This document shows positions 1 through 8,400 of a stretch of 64,000 nucleotides of DNA, one piece after another. This DNA is from Flavobacterium sp. Root186 (GTDB taxonomy: Bacteria; Bacteroidota; Bacteroidia; Flavobacteriales; Flavobacteriaceae): the NCBI RefSeq assembly GCF_001428525.1, contig NZ_LMHW01000013.1, positions 653,132 through 717,131 of the forward strand, in the 5' to 3' direction. The translations under genes were made by a program, and so were the position numbers. Position 1 is the first letter of the stretch. Every line of letters starts with the position of its first letter. Under the pieces are notes generated by a model. The model saw nothing but the letters and a program-made list of their open reading frames with translations. It was not told the DNA's origin and made no database searches.

Positions 1-62
1 TTACCACCTTCATCTATTGTTCCAATGGTATCTCTAAAAGCTTCGTCTGGTAAATTTGACAT
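1..62 (-). CDS. ccoG: CcoG, cbb3 oxidase assembly ferredoxin-like protein (N-terminal 20 codons only)
   Basis: Only the first 20 or so codons are inside the window, starting MSNLPDEAFRDTIGT, and the gene leaves at position 1. The start lies 10 bp after the ccoP stop, so it continues the ccoS-NO-Q-P operon. CcoG (FixG/RdxA) is a membrane iron-sulfur protein needed for cbb3 oxidase maturation, probably in copper handling. The name rests on the position directly after ccoP and on the resemblance of this N-terminus to Bacteroidota CcoG; none of the diagnostic cysteine motifs is visible here. Confidence 0.7.
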   Translation of the reverse strand, partial: MSNLPDEAFRDTIGTIDEGG

Positions 63-72
63 GATATTCTAA

Positions 73-1014
73 TTATTTTTTAACTTCTGTGGTATCTTTT
101 TTTGTATTGGCTGCTGCATCTGTTTTAGGAGCACTTTCATCTACCCAAACATCACCTTCTGGTGCTTTTGGTTCTTTTGGATTTGATCCTTGCAATGATA
201 AAATGTAACTCGCTACTTTTTGAATTTCTTTTGGTTTCATACCGTTTGTTTTCCAGGAAACCATTCCTTTTCCATCACGTCCACCATTGGTTATGGTATG
301 AAATACATTTTTAATTCCTCCACCTAAAATCCAATGGTCATCTGTTAAGTTAGGTCCAATTTGTCCTCCTGCATCTGCTCTGTGACAAGCCGCACAATTC
401 ATTGCGAAAATTTCTTTTCCTGCAGCCAGACTTGCATCATCAGTCAGTAAAACAACCGTCTTTTCATCCATTAAATCCGGAGCAGTTTTTAAGTATTCTT
501 CGACGTCAATTTTAGCTTGTGCCATTTCTTTTTTAAGCTCCATTTCCTGATCATCAGCTCCTAATACATCATAACGAACTACATAGATTACTCCAAAAAT
601 GATACAGATATAAAATAAATAAACCCACCATGGCGGTAAATTATTATCAAGCTCTTTGATTCCGTCATAATCATGATCCATCAATAAATCAGCCTCTTTA
701 GACATAGGTTCTGTCTTAGTAAGCTTGTGCATTAGTTCTTTAAACCAAGTGCTTTCCTGAAGACTTAAACTATTCTCATAATCTAATTTTGCTTTTTCTT
801 CTGGCGATAGTAATTGATACATTACTCGATTTACAGCACTTAGCGTAACTTCGATAGCAATTAAAATAAACAGAAAGACAAATAAAAAGACTGATACCAT
901 TGGGTATTTTATAAAAGCAGGTCTGTCACCTGAATCTATACAATATTCCATCAAAGCAAATACGATGAAGAAAATCAGCGGTACTCTAACATATACTGGG
1001 AAAAACTTTTTCAT
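73..1014 (-). CDS. ccoP: cbb3-type cytochrome c oxidase subunit III (CcoP)
   Basis: This is the membrane-anchored c-type cytochrome that feeds electrons into the cbb3 oxidase. The 313-residue protein has membrane segments near residues 9-25, 40-60 and 129-148, the CcoP signature LDNNLPPWW at about 122-130, and one haem c site CAACH at 207-211 with a likely axial Met at 251. Proteobacterial CcoP usually carries two haem c domains; here there is one, as I recall for Bacteroidota, followed by a low-complexity Lys/Ala/Thr tail. The gene starts 2 bp after the ccoQ stop and is the fourth gene of the operon running from ccoS. Confidence 0.95.
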   Translation of the reverse strand: MKKFFPVYVRVPLIFFIVFALMEYCIDSGDRPAFIKYPMVSVFLFVFLFILIAIEVTLSAVNRVMYQLLSPEEKAKLDYENSLSLQESTWFKELMHKLTKTEPMSKEADLLMDHDYDGIKELDNNLPPWWVYLFYICIIFGVIYVVRYDVLGADDQEMELKKEMAQAKIDVEEYLKTAPDLMDEKTVVLLTDDASLAAGKEIFAMNCAACHRADAGGQIGPNLTDDHWILGGGIKNVFHTITNGGRDGKGMVSWKTNGMKPKEIQKVASYILSLQGSNPKEPKAPEGDVWVDESAPKTDAAANTKKDTTEVKK

Positions 1015-1016
1015 TT

Positions 1017-1211
1017 TTATCTATCTTTTGAGATTATAACTTGCCCTTCTTCTAAAGGTATATTACTCATTTCCTGAATTTTATCTTTTTTATAAGAGAA
1101 CACCCAAATGCCCAGTCCTACGAAAAAGAAAAAGAAAATCAAGAGGGAAAGTATCGGGTAAATTTCTACACCCGATATTGTTTCCATATTGTGTTTTATT
1201 TGTTCAAACAT
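1017..1211 (-). CDS. ccoQ: cbb3 oxidase small subunit CcoQ
   Basis: This 64-residue protein has one hydrophobic segment near residues 20-40, then a charged segment (SYKKDKIQ) and the end IPLEEGQVIISKDR. Size, single membrane span and position between ccoNO and ccoP match CcoQ/FixQ, a small stabilising subunit of the cbb3 complex. It starts 7 bp after the ccoNO stop and ends 2 bp before ccoP, so translation is probably coupled. Sequence conservation in this family is low, so the call rests mainly on context and topology. Confidence 0.88.
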   Translation of the reverse strand: MFEQIKHNMETISGVEIYPILSLLIFFFFFVGLGIWVFSYKKDKIQEMSNIPLEEGQVIISKDR

Positions 1212-1218
1212 AATGCTG

Positions 1219-3405
1219 TTATTTAGAAGTTTCTTTTACTTTAATATCAGTACCAAGTCTTTGTATATAAGCAATCAAAGCAACAATTTCTCTTTCATTC
1301 ATCGGAATGAATTTTTCACCTTTTGCAGCCGCTTTTTTACGACTGTCTTCATAACTTTTTACAAAGTCAGGATCATTTTCTAAGCTTTTCTCTATTTTAA
1401 CCGCCTGATCTCTTAATGTTTTTTGTGCATTTGCAACTTCTTCTGGCGAGTAAGGAACTCCAAGTGAAATCATCACATTCATTTTCTTTTGAGTCAATGA
1501 AATGTCTAAAGGTTTATTATCAAATAACCATTTATATCCTGGCATAATTGAACCTGCAGATGTACTTTGCGGATTCCACATGTGGTTAAAATGCCAGTTG
1601 TCATTGTACTTACCCCCTACTCTTAACAAGTCTGGACCTGTACGTTTTGACCCCCATAAGAATGGATGATCGTAAACAAATTCCCCTGCTTTTGACTGAA
1701 CTCCGTAACGCTCAACTTCACTTCTAAACGGACGGACTGATTGTGAGTGACAACCTACGCATCCTTCTCTAATATATAAGTCACGTCCTTCAAGTTCTAA
1801 AGGTGTATATGGTTTTACGCTTGAAATAGTTGGAATATTTGATTTTACCATAATCGTTGGTACGATTTGAATAACTCCTCCAATTAAAATGGCGATTGTA
1901 GCCAAAATGGTTAACTGAATTGGTTTTCTTTCTAACCAAGAATGGAATTTTTCTCCACTTAATCTGTTACTGCTTATTTTTTGTAATGCCGGAGCCTGTG
2001 CTAATTCATCTTCAATTGTTTCACCAGCTCTAACTGTCATGATAATGTTGTAAACCAATGTCAGCATTCCTATTAAGTACAAACTACCTCCAATTGCTCT
2101 CATCCAATACATTGGCATAATTGCAGTTACTGTTTCAAGGAAGTTTCCGTAAGTTAAAGTACCATCTGGGTTAAATTGTTTCCACATAGATGCTTGTTGG
2201 AAACCTGCAACGTATAATGGAATTGTATAAACTATAATACCTAAAGTACCAATCCAGAAATGGAAATTTGCTAATTTCTTAGAGAACAATGCTGTTTTTG
2301 TCATTCGTGGAATCAACCAATAAATAATAGCAAATGACATAAATCCGTTCCAGGCTAAAGCACCAACGTGTACGTGAGCAACGATCCAGTCGGTATAGTG
2401 CGCAATAGCATTTACGTTTTTAAGAGATAACATTGGGCCTTCAAAAGTTGCCATTCCGTAACCCGTAATGGCTACTACGAAGAATTTTAAAACTGGTTCT
2501 TCACGAACTTTATCCCATGCACCTCTTAATGTTAAAAGTCCATTAATCATACCTCCCCAAGACGGAGCGATAAGCATTATTGAAAATGCAACACCTAAAT
2601 TTTGAGCCCAGTTTGGTAAAGCAGAATATAACAAGTGGTGTGGCCCTGCCCAGATATAGATAAAAATTAAAGACCAAAAGTGGATAATTGACAATCTATA
2701 AGAGTAAATAGGACGATTAGCAATTTTTGGAACGAAGTAATACATCAATCCTAAAAACGGTGTTGTTAAGAAAAATGCAACCGCATTATGTCCGTACCAC
2801 CATTGTACCAATGCATCCTGAACACCAGCGTATACGGAGTAACTTTTTAATCCTGAAACAGGAATTTCAATGTTATTGAAAATATGCAATACCGCAACGG
2901 TTACAAATGTTGCCAGATAAAACCAAATTGCAACATATAAATGACGTTCCCTACGACGCAGCATGGTTCCTATCATATTAATTCCCATTACAACCCAAAT
3001 TAACGCTATTGCAATATCAATAGGCCATTCAAGTTCTGCATATTCCTTTGAAGAAGTATATCCTAATGGTAATGTAATGGCTGCGGCAACAATAATTAAC
3101 TGCCAGCCCCAAAAATGCAGATTACTTAAAAAATCACTAAACATTCTGGCTTTCAGCAATCTTTGCATTGAATAATACATCCCTGCAAAAAAGGCATTCC
3201 CAACAAAGGCAAAAATAACAGCATTAGTGTGTAAAGGCCTCAAACGACCATAACTAAGCCATGAAATCCCATCTGTAATATTGGGAAAAAGGTACATAAC
3301 CGCTAAGGTCAGTCCCACTAACATACCCACAACTCCAAAAAGAATGGTGGCGTAAATGAATTTTTTTACAATTTTGTTGTCGTAATAAAACTGTTCCATT
3401 TCCAT
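1219..3405 (-). CDS. ccoNO: cbb3-type cytochrome c oxidase, fused subunits I and II (CcoNO)
   Basis: This 728-residue protein is the catalytic core of the high-affinity terminal oxidase that reduces O2 to water. Residues 1 to about 480 are CcoN: many membrane helices with the haem-ligand context RLRPLHTNA, the CuB ligand motifs YGHNAVAFF and GPHHLLY, and the late helix WIVAHVHVGALAW. After a membrane segment near residues 500-520 comes CcoO, with a single haem c motif CVGCHSQ and the CcoO-type motif GPDLLRVGGKY. Separate genes encode N and O in proteobacteria; the fusion is typical of Bacteroidota. It starts 3 bp after the ccoS stop. Confidence 0.96.
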   Translation of the reverse strand: MEMEQFYYDNKIVKKFIYATILFGVVGMLVGLTLAVMYLFPNITDGISWLSYGRLRPLHTNAVIFAFVGNAFFAGMYYSMQRLLKARMFSDFLSNLHFWGWQLIIVAAAITLPLGYTSSKEYAELEWPIDIAIALIWVVMGINMIGTMLRRRERHLYVAIWFYLATFVTVAVLHIFNNIEIPVSGLKSYSVYAGVQDALVQWWYGHNAVAFFLTTPFLGLMYYFVPKIANRPIYSYRLSIIHFWSLIFIYIWAGPHHLLYSALPNWAQNLGVAFSIMLIAPSWGGMINGLLTLRGAWDKVREEPVLKFFVVAITGYGMATFEGPMLSLKNVNAIAHYTDWIVAHVHVGALAWNGFMSFAIIYWLIPRMTKTALFSKKLANFHFWIGTLGIIVYTIPLYVAGFQQASMWKQFNPDGTLTYGNFLETVTAIMPMYWMRAIGGSLYLIGMLTLVYNIIMTVRAGETIEDELAQAPALQKISSNRLSGEKFHSWLERKPIQLTILATIAILIGGVIQIVPTIMVKSNIPTISSVKPYTPLELEGRDLYIREGCVGCHSQSVRPFRSEVERYGVQSKAGEFVYDHPFLWGSKRTGPDLLRVGGKYNDNWHFNHMWNPQSTSAGSIMPGYKWLFDNKPLDISLTQKKMNVMISLGVPYSPEEVANAQKTLRDQAVKIEKSLENDPDFVKSYEDSRKKAAAKGEKFIPMNEREIVALIAYIQRLGTDIKVKETSK

Positions 3406-3408
3406 AAT

Positions 3409-3600
3409 TTATACTTGTTTTTCTTCGATTGATGAATTATTATTTTGGGAAATAATTTTGGTCTCGTCATCAAAAAGAATTCTGACCGAGGGCGTATAAT
3501 CGTCATCATATTGTCCAGATTTGACAGCAGCGATAAAGGCAATAAAGAAGCAAATTGCCACGAAAATACTTACTGAAATTAAAAGATAAATAACACTCAT
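3409..3600 (-). CDS. ccoS: CcoS, cbb3 oxidase assembly protein
   Basis: This 63-residue protein has one N-terminal membrane helix (residues about 3-26) followed by the CcoS/FixS motif GQYDDDYTPSVRILFDDE. CcoS is required for insertion of cofactors into the cbb3 oxidase. It is the first gene after a 114 bp gap that contains a strong FNR-box-like palindrome and a -7 promoter element, so it probably heads its own transcript ccoS-NO-Q-P-G, besides any read-through from ccoI. The tail is unusually rich in Ser/Asn/Glu. Confidence 0.92.
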   Translation of the reverse strand: MSVIYLLISVSIFVAICFFIAFIAAVKSGQYDDDYTPSVRILFDDETKIISQNNNSSIEEKQV

Positions 3601-3618
3601 ACCGTAAATTTATGTTAA

Positions 3619-3626
3619 CAAAATTA
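3619..3626 (-). promoter_or_regulatory. -7 promoter element of the ccoS-NO-Q-P operon
   Basis: On the minus strand this reads TAATTTTG, a perfect match to the Bacteroidota -7 consensus TAnnTTTG. Its distal G lies 18 bp before the ccoS ATG. The FNR-like palindrome edge is 30 bp upstream, which places the palindrome centre about 42 bp before the expected start of transcription. That is the position for class II activation by FNR/CRP proteins. There is no clear -33 element, which fits an activator-dependent promoter. Confidence 0.6.
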
Positions 3627-3648
3627 CTAGGTCAGAGGCGTTTAAAAT

Positions 3649-3662
3649 ATGATAATTATCAT
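3649..3662. promoter_or_regulatory. FNR-box-like palindrome upstream of ccoS
   Basis: The sequence ATGATAATTATCAT is a perfect 14 bp palindrome and fits the FNR core TGAT-N4-ATCA. It lies 49 bp before the ccoS start. A near copy lies at the same distance from the ccoI promoter. The likely ligand is the Crp/Fnr protein encoded at 6302-6982. Binding itself is inferred. Confidence 0.7.
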
Positions 3663-3714
3663 GCTTATAGAAGAATGTTAAAATTAAAAAAAATAATCTT
3701 ACAATTATTCAAAA

Positions 3715-6102
3715 TTAACATAAATTCCTACAGCTTAAATAGTTAGACATAAAAGTTACGAAACTTACAATCGTAATTGTACTTAAAGGCATGATGATTG
3801 CAGCCACTAAAGGAAGCAGGTTTCCGGTAACAGCAAAAGTAAGTCCGACTATATTATAAAGAAGTGATAAGCCAAAACTCATTTTGATAATCAGGATCGA
3901 TTTATAAGAGAGTTTTAAGAAGTAATTTAATCGAGAAAATTCACCCGCATCAAGAATTGCATCACAAGCCGGAGAGAATACATTTACGTTTTCAGAAACT
4001 GAAACACCAAGATTACTTTGCGCCAAGGCTCCCGCATCATTTAGACCATCTCCTACCATCATAACATTCTTTCCGGTTTCTTGCAGTTTCTTAATAAATT
4101 CTAATTTCTGCTCTGGTTTTTGGTTAAAAATTAATTCTGTATTTTTAGGTAAAATAGCTTCCAGATTTTCTTTTTCACCGTCATTATCTCCAGAAAGGAC
4201 TTTAATATTATATTCTTTGTTAAGTGTTGCAAACAATTTTTCAAGACCTTCACGATATTGATTTTGGAAGATGAATTTTCCGTAATATGTATTGTTGATT
4301 TTAATATGCAGCGAGGTTCGTTCTATTTCTGAAGAGTCCAAAATCGGGCTTTCAACAAACGATGAAGAACCTATTTTCACTTCTTTTTCTTCGGCAAAAG
4401 CCAAAATTCCTTTTCCGGTAATCTCTTGAAAATCATCAATTTTAATTCTGTCATATTCCGGCAAAAAATCATATAGCATCCTGCTTAGAGGATGATTTGA
4501 TCCTCGAAGAACATTTTTTATTAATTGTAAATTTTCACCTGAAAAATCAATTCCTTCATATAAAATATTTGACTTTATGTTCGTCGTAATAGTTCCGGTT
4601 TTATCAAAAACAATTGTATCGACTTTAGCCAATTGTTCGATTACTAATGCGTTTTTAAGATACATTTTTTGTTTTCCCATTATTCTGAGAATATTTCCAA
4701 AAGTAAACGGAGCCGTAAGGGCAAGTGCACAAGGACAAGCTACAATTAGTACTGCTGTAAAAACATTAAAAGCAATATTGACATCGATAAATATCCAATA
4801 ACCGAATCCCGCAAAGGCAATAAGCAGTAAAATTGGAGTGAAATAACGGCTTAAAGCGTCCGTAATTGTTTTGTGTTTTTGCTCTACTTTTTTCTGAAAA
4901 ATTTCGTTGCTCCATAATTGAGTCAGATAACTTTGCGAAACAGAATGCAGTACTTCCATTTCGATTACTTTTCCAATTTGTTTTCCGCCGGCAAATATTT
5001 TGTCTCCTGATTTTTTTGTAATTGGGACAGCTTCTCCGGTAACAAAACTATAATCAATTTCGGCCTTTTCGCTCATTAAAATTCCATCTACCGGAATTAA
5101 TTCCTGATTACGAATCAATAGTCTGTTTCCTTTTAAAACATCATAAATTGGAACGCTATCTTCTGAAAAATCAGCATTGATTCTGGTTACCGCGATTGGA
5201 AAATAAGATTTAAAATCTCTTTCGAAACTTAAAAAACTATAAGTTTTTGTTTGAAACATTTTTCCTAGCAGCATAAAGAACACCAAACTGGCTAAACTGT
5301 CAAAAAATCCCGGACCGTGATCCATTAGCATATCATAAGTACTACGGATAAACATTACAATAATTCCCAAAGCAATTGGGATATCAATGTTTAACATTCT
5401 GGTTCGTATACTATGATAAGCTGAAACGTAATAACCGCTTGCAGAATATAAAAAACTTGGCAATGCTAAAAGAAAAATTAAAATTCTGAAAAAAGGTTTA
5501 TAACTATCTAACCAGAATTCTTTGATTTCAAAATATTCAGGAAAAGAAAGCAGCATTATATTTCCGAAACAGAAAAAGGCAACGCCTACTTTATAAGTTA
5601 GACTTCTGTCGACTTTATTTTTGCCTGTTTCGTAATTTTCTAAACTGATATAAGGTTCATAACCTATTGAATTTAATAAATATACAATTGATTTTAGAGA
5701 AACGGTTTCTGAATTGAAGGTGATCCGAACCTTTTTTTCGGGGAAATTAACTTGTGAAGTGCTGATTCCGAATTGTAAACGGTTGAGGTTTTCAAGAATC
5801 CAAATGCATGAACTACAGTGAATATGCGGAATATTTAATGAAACTATTGAAGTATTTCCTTCCTGAAATTCGAGAACTTTAGCTAAGATTGCTTCGTTGT
5901 CTAAAAAATCATATTTGCCCTGAATGTCTTGGGGGGTAGCACCCGGCGATTTTTCAAAATCATAATAGCAGGTTAAATCATTTTGACTGAAAATTTCGTA
6001 AACCGTTTTACAACCCGTACAACAAAATTTTTTGTCATCAAAATTGATTTCTTCATTTTTAGGAATGGTTAACCCGCAATGAAAGCAACTCTGCTCGCTC
6101 AT
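3715..6102 (-). CDS. ccoI: CcoI, copper-translocating P1B-type ATPase for cbb3 oxidase assembly
   Basis: This 795-residue ATPase exports copper for maturation of the cbb3 oxidase (CcoI/FixI). Domains in order: a Cys-rich N-terminus with CFHCG (residues 6-10) and CCTGC (27-31); a heavy-metal-associated domain with HCSSC at 95-99; membrane helices around 170-280; the actuator motif TGEAVP at 355-360; the transmembrane metal site CPC at 456-458; the phosphorylation motif DKTGT starting at Asp500; and the hinge GDGLND. The N-terminal Cys cluster separates CcoI from general CopA pumps. It has its own FNR-like box and -7 element upstream, and is divergent from the Crp/Fnr gene. Confidence 0.95.
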   Translation of the reverse strand: MSEQSCFHCGLTIPKNEEINFDDKKFCCTGCKTVYEIFSQNDLTCYYDFEKSPGATPQDIQGKYDFLDNEAILAKVLEFQEGNTSIVSLNIPHIHCSSCIWILENLNRLQFGISTSQVNFPEKKVRITFNSETVSLKSIVYLLNSIGYEPYISLENYETGKNKVDRSLTYKVGVAFFCFGNIMLLSFPEYFEIKEFWLDSYKPFFRILIFLLALPSFLYSASGYYVSAYHSIRTRMLNIDIPIALGIIVMFIRSTYDMLMDHGPGFFDSLASLVFFMLLGKMFQTKTYSFLSFERDFKSYFPIAVTRINADFSEDSVPIYDVLKGNRLLIRNQELIPVDGILMSEKAEIDYSFVTGEAVPITKKSGDKIFAGGKQIGKVIEMEVLHSVSQSYLTQLWSNEIFQKKVEQKHKTITDALSRYFTPILLLIAFAGFGYWIFIDVNIAFNVFTAVLIVACPCALALTAPFTFGNILRIMGKQKMYLKNALVIEQLAKVDTIVFDKTGTITTNIKSNILYEGIDFSGENLQLIKNVLRGSNHPLSRMLYDFLPEYDRIKIDDFQEITGKGILAFAEEKEVKIGSSSFVESPILDSSEIERTSLHIKINNTYYGKFIFQNQYREGLEKLFATLNKEYNIKVLSGDNDGEKENLEAILPKNTELIFNQKPEQKLEFIKKLQETGKNVMMVGDGLNDAGALAQSNLGVSVSENVNVFSPACDAILDAGEFSRLNYFLKLSYKSILIIKMSFGLSLLYNIVGLTFAVTGNLLPLVAAIIMPLSTITIVSFVTFMSNYLSCRNLC

Positions 6103-6121
6103 AATTTGTTTTTTTAATTAG

Positions 6122-6129
6122 CAAAATTC
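6122..6129 (-). promoter_or_regulatory. -7 promoter element of ccoI
   Basis: On the minus strand this reads GAATTTTG, one mismatch from TAnnTTTG. It lies exactly 30 bp downstream of the edge of the FNR-like palindrome at 6152-6165, the same spacing as at the ccoS promoter. The weak match and missing -33 element again suggest that the promoter needs an activator. Confidence 0.5.
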
Positions 6130-6151
6130 CAAATAAGCGGTGATTATAACT

Positions 6152-6165
6152 ATGACATTTATCAT
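6152..6165. promoter_or_regulatory. FNR-box-like palindrome upstream of ccoI
   Basis: ATGACATTTATCAT matches TGAT-N4-ATCA with one substitution (C for T in the left half) and shares its flanking A and T with the box ahead of ccoS. It lies 50 bp before the ccoI start and 137 bp before the divergent Crp/Fnr start, so it could also affect that gene. Confidence 0.6.
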
Positions 6166-6275
6166 GTTCTAAAGAAATCTAACCCTAAATTAATGAAATA
6201 ATTTGTCAAATCGAAATAATACCTTTTTCTACGTATTTTTAGCCGTAAAAGCACTTTTATACCGCAAGAATTGGT

Positions 6276-6283
6276 TAATTTTG
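6276..6283 (+). promoter_or_regulatory. -7 promoter element of the Crp/Fnr gene
   Basis: TAATTTTG is a perfect -7 match ending 18 bp before the ATG at 6302. It shows that the upstream in-frame start at 6203 would lie ahead of the promoter, and so supports the start at 6302. Confidence 0.55.
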
Positions 6284-6301
6284 TACCAAATTACTCCTGC
6301 T

Positions 6302-6982
6302 ATGAATAAATGTGATCAATGTATTGTTCGTCAGCTTTCATCTTTAAAAGCCCTAAATAAAGATGAAGTTGTAAAATTAGCTAATAGCAAAACTACCTAC
6401 ACAATTAAAAAAGGCGAAGCTATTTTTGAAGAGGGCGAAGTTACTAATGGTGTTTTCTGCGTTAAGGACGGAGTTGGAAAACTCTCAAAATTGAGCGCCA
6501 ACGGAAAGGATCAAATCGTTAAACTTGTAAAATCCGGAGAACTTTTAGGACAGCGTTCGATGATTAGTAATGAGCCTGCAAATTTATCTGCAAAGGCTAT
6601 TGCTGACATGGAAGTTTGTTTTATTCCGAAATCTGAAATCTTACATTTCTTTAATAACAATAATCAGTTTTCTTTGAATTTGATGCAATCTGTATGCGAA
6701 GATTTGAAAGAATCAGAAAATGATAAAATTGCCTTGGTTCAAAAAACGGTAAAACAACGTTTGGCAGAAACTTTATTGCATTTACATGATGAGTTTGGAG
6801 AAAATGAAGATAAAACTCTAAAAGTACAACTTACAAGAGAGGAACTTGCGGGAATAATTGGAACGGCAACAGAAAGCTGCATCCGCTTATTATCTGATTT
6901 TAATAAACTGGAGTTAATTGAATTAGTGGGTAAAAAAATTATGCTTAAAAATGTAAAGGCATTAAAAAGAATGGCTGAATAA
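6302..6982 (+). CDS. Crp/Fnr-family transcriptional regulator, probable regulator of cbb3 oxidase genes
   Basis: This 226-residue protein has a cyclic-nucleotide-binding-type sensor domain (about 25-145) and a C-terminal helix-turn-helix (about 165-215). The recognition helix carries Glu181 and Arg185 in ATESCIRLL, equivalent to the Glu and Arg that contact the TGA core in FNR/CRP. Cysteines are at 4, 7, 53, 106, 132 and 183. The CDQC pair at the N-terminus recalls the cluster-binding cysteines of FNR, but the exact FNR spacing is absent, so an iron-sulfur sensor is possible, not shown. The start at 6302 is chosen because a -7 element lies just upstream. It is divergent from ccoI and its stop is 1 bp from the convergent mazG stop. 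Confidence 0.85.
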   Translation: MNKCDQCIVRQLSSLKALNKDEVVKLANSKTTYTIKKGEAIFEEGEVTNGVFCVKDGVGKLSKLSANGKDQIVKLVKSGELLGQRSMISNEPANLSAKAIADMEVCFIPKSEILHFFNNNNQFSLNLMQSVCEDLKESENDKIALVQKTVKQRLAETLLHLHDEFGENEDKTLKVQLTREELAGIIGTATESCIRLLSDFNKLELIELVGKKIMLKNVKALKRMAE

Positions 6983-6983
6983 A

Positions 6984-7754
6984 TTACTGCTTTTTGGCTT
7001 CGTTCCAAAAAACATCCATTTCTGCCAAAGTCATATCCATTAAAGGTTTTCCTAATTCGCCGGCTTTACTTTCTAAATATTGAAAACGCTTGATGAATTT
7101 TTTATTTGTGCGTTCCAGAGCATCTTCCGGGTTAACATTTAAAAACCTTGCATAGTTAATCATAGAGAATAAAACATCTCCAAATTCGGCTTCAATTTTA
7201 TCCTGATCGCCAGCCTTAACTTCAACTTGAAGCTCTTCTAGCTCTTCCTGAACTTTATCCCAAACCTGATGAGGTTCTTCCCAATCAAAACCAACACCTT
7301 TAACTTTATCCTGAATTCGACTTGCTTTTACTAATGCCGGCAAACTTCTTGGAACACCTTCTAAAACAGATTTTTTACCCTCTTTAAGTTTTAGTTTCTC
7401 CCAGTTTTGTTTTACTTCTTCTTCATCTTTTACAACCGTATCAGAATAAATATGAGGATGGCGGTGAATTAATTTATCACAGATCTCGTTACAGACATCT
7501 GCAATATCAAAATCATTCGTTTCTGAGCCTATTTTAGCATAAAAAACAATATGCAGCAGTAAATCTCCAAGTTCTTTTTTTACTTCGTTTAAATCATTGT
7601 CTAAAATGGCATCACCTAACTCATAGGTTTCTTCAATCGTTAAATGTCTCAATGTTTGTAATGTCTGTTTTCTATCCCAAGGACATTGCTCACGAAGTTC
7701 ATCCATGATAATTAATAATCTTTCGAAAGCTTTGAGTTGAAGTTCTTTGCTCAT
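6984..7754 (-). CDS. mazG: MazG, nucleoside triphosphate pyrophosphohydrolase
   Basis: This 256-residue enzyme hydrolyses nucleoside triphosphates to monophosphates and pyrophosphate, clearing non-canonical or excess NTPs. Two MazG domains are visible. The first has the metal-binding EETYELGDAI motif near residues 47-56 and a KKELGDLLLH helix; the second has the EAEFGDVLFS motif near 190-200. N-terminal CPWDRKQT is typical of the family. The gene converges on the Crp/Fnr gene with a single base between the stops and no terminator between them, so their transcripts probably overlap. It follows DUF5606 after a hairpin terminator, so it may have its own promoter. Confidence 0.93.
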   Translation of the reverse strand: MSKELQLKAFERLLIIMDELREQCPWDRKQTLQTLRHLTIEETYELGDAILDNDLNEVKKELGDLLLHIVFYAKIGSETNDFDIADVCNEICDKLIHRHPHIYSDTVVKDEEEVKQNWEKLKLKEGKKSVLEGVPRSLPALVKASRIQDKVKGVGFDWEEPHQVWDKVQEELEELQVEVKAGDQDKIEAEFGDVLFSMINYARFLNVNPEDALERTNKKFIKRFQYLESKAGELGKPLMDMTLAEMDVFWNEAKKQ

Positions 7755-7799
7755 TTTTTGAATTTTTTATGAATTGACCAGATACTGTAAAAGTAAAAA

Positions 7800-7827
7800 A
7801 TCCCGTTAAAAAATATCTTAACGGGAT
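7800..7827 (-). terminator. Rho-independent terminator after the DUF5606 gene
   Basis: A 10 bp stem (ATCCCGTTAA with its complement) and an 8-base loop are followed, on the minus strand, by a T-rich run. It lies 23 bp past the DUF5606 stop and separates it from mazG. Confidence 0.75.
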
Positions 7828-7849
7828 CAATATATTTGAATTCAGAAAA

Positions 7850-8338
7850 TTATTTTTCTTCTTTTTTAGCTTTTGGCTTTTTTGCAGCTGGTGCTTTTTT
7901 TGGTTTTTCTTCAACAGCTGGAGTTTCTTCCGGAGCTTCAGCAGCAGCCGGAGCTAAATCAGTAACTAAACCTTTAGCCTGAAGTGTGTTGTACCAGTTT
8001 AATACTTTTTTAATATCTGAAGGATAAACTCTTTCTTCATCATAATCCGGTAAAATTTCTTTGAAGTAAGCGGCTAAAGTTGCATTATCTTCTTTGTGAG
8101 AAATCGCCTGACCTTTGTTTTCTTTAGCAGCAATTTTTTGCATTACTTCAGTCAATGGTTTTTCTCCTTCGTGTGTATAAATTGAAATTTCTGATAGTAA
8201 GCTTACATTACTTTTTAAGTTTACTGTGATTTTTTTTCCGTCTAATAATGATTCTGCCACAAAACCTGTACGAGTCTGCACTTTCAATACATATAAACCT
8301 GGTTTCCCAGAAATGGCTAAAATTTTGTCTAAATTCAT
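7850..8338 (-). CDS. DUF5606 domain-containing protein
   Basis: This 162-residue soluble protein belongs to DUF5606, a Bacteroidota family of unknown function. The conserved part covers residues 1 to about 115 and begins MNLDKILAISGKPGLY; the rest is a low-complexity Ala/Pro/Lys/Glu tail, probably disordered. Features such as FAESLLDGKK-like and YPSDIKKVLNWYN segments are recognisable. It lies 62 bp downstream of def on the same strand and may be co-transcribed. I recall the order ruvX-def-DUF5606-mazG in relatives, which suggests a housekeeping role. No function can be read from the sequence. Confidence 0.85.
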   Translation of the reverse strand: MNLDKILAISGKPGLYVLKVQTRTGFVAESLLDGKKITVNLKSNVSLLSEISIYTHEGEKPLTEVMQKIAAKENKGQAISHKEDNATLAAYFKEILPDYDEERVYPSDIKKVLNWYNTLQAKGLVTDLAPAAAEAPEETPAVEEKPKKAPAAKKPKAKKEEK

Positions 8339-8400
8339 GTTTATTAAAATTAGTATTAAGAATTTTTGTCTTTTATTAATGCTCTAATTATTTAGAACTT

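Noticed and set aside
3649..3662. Palindrome as a terminator of ccoI
   Set aside because: The 14 bp palindrome is AT-only apart from two G-C pairs, has no loop and no T-tract. Its match to the FNR core and its spacing to a promoter element fit an operator better.
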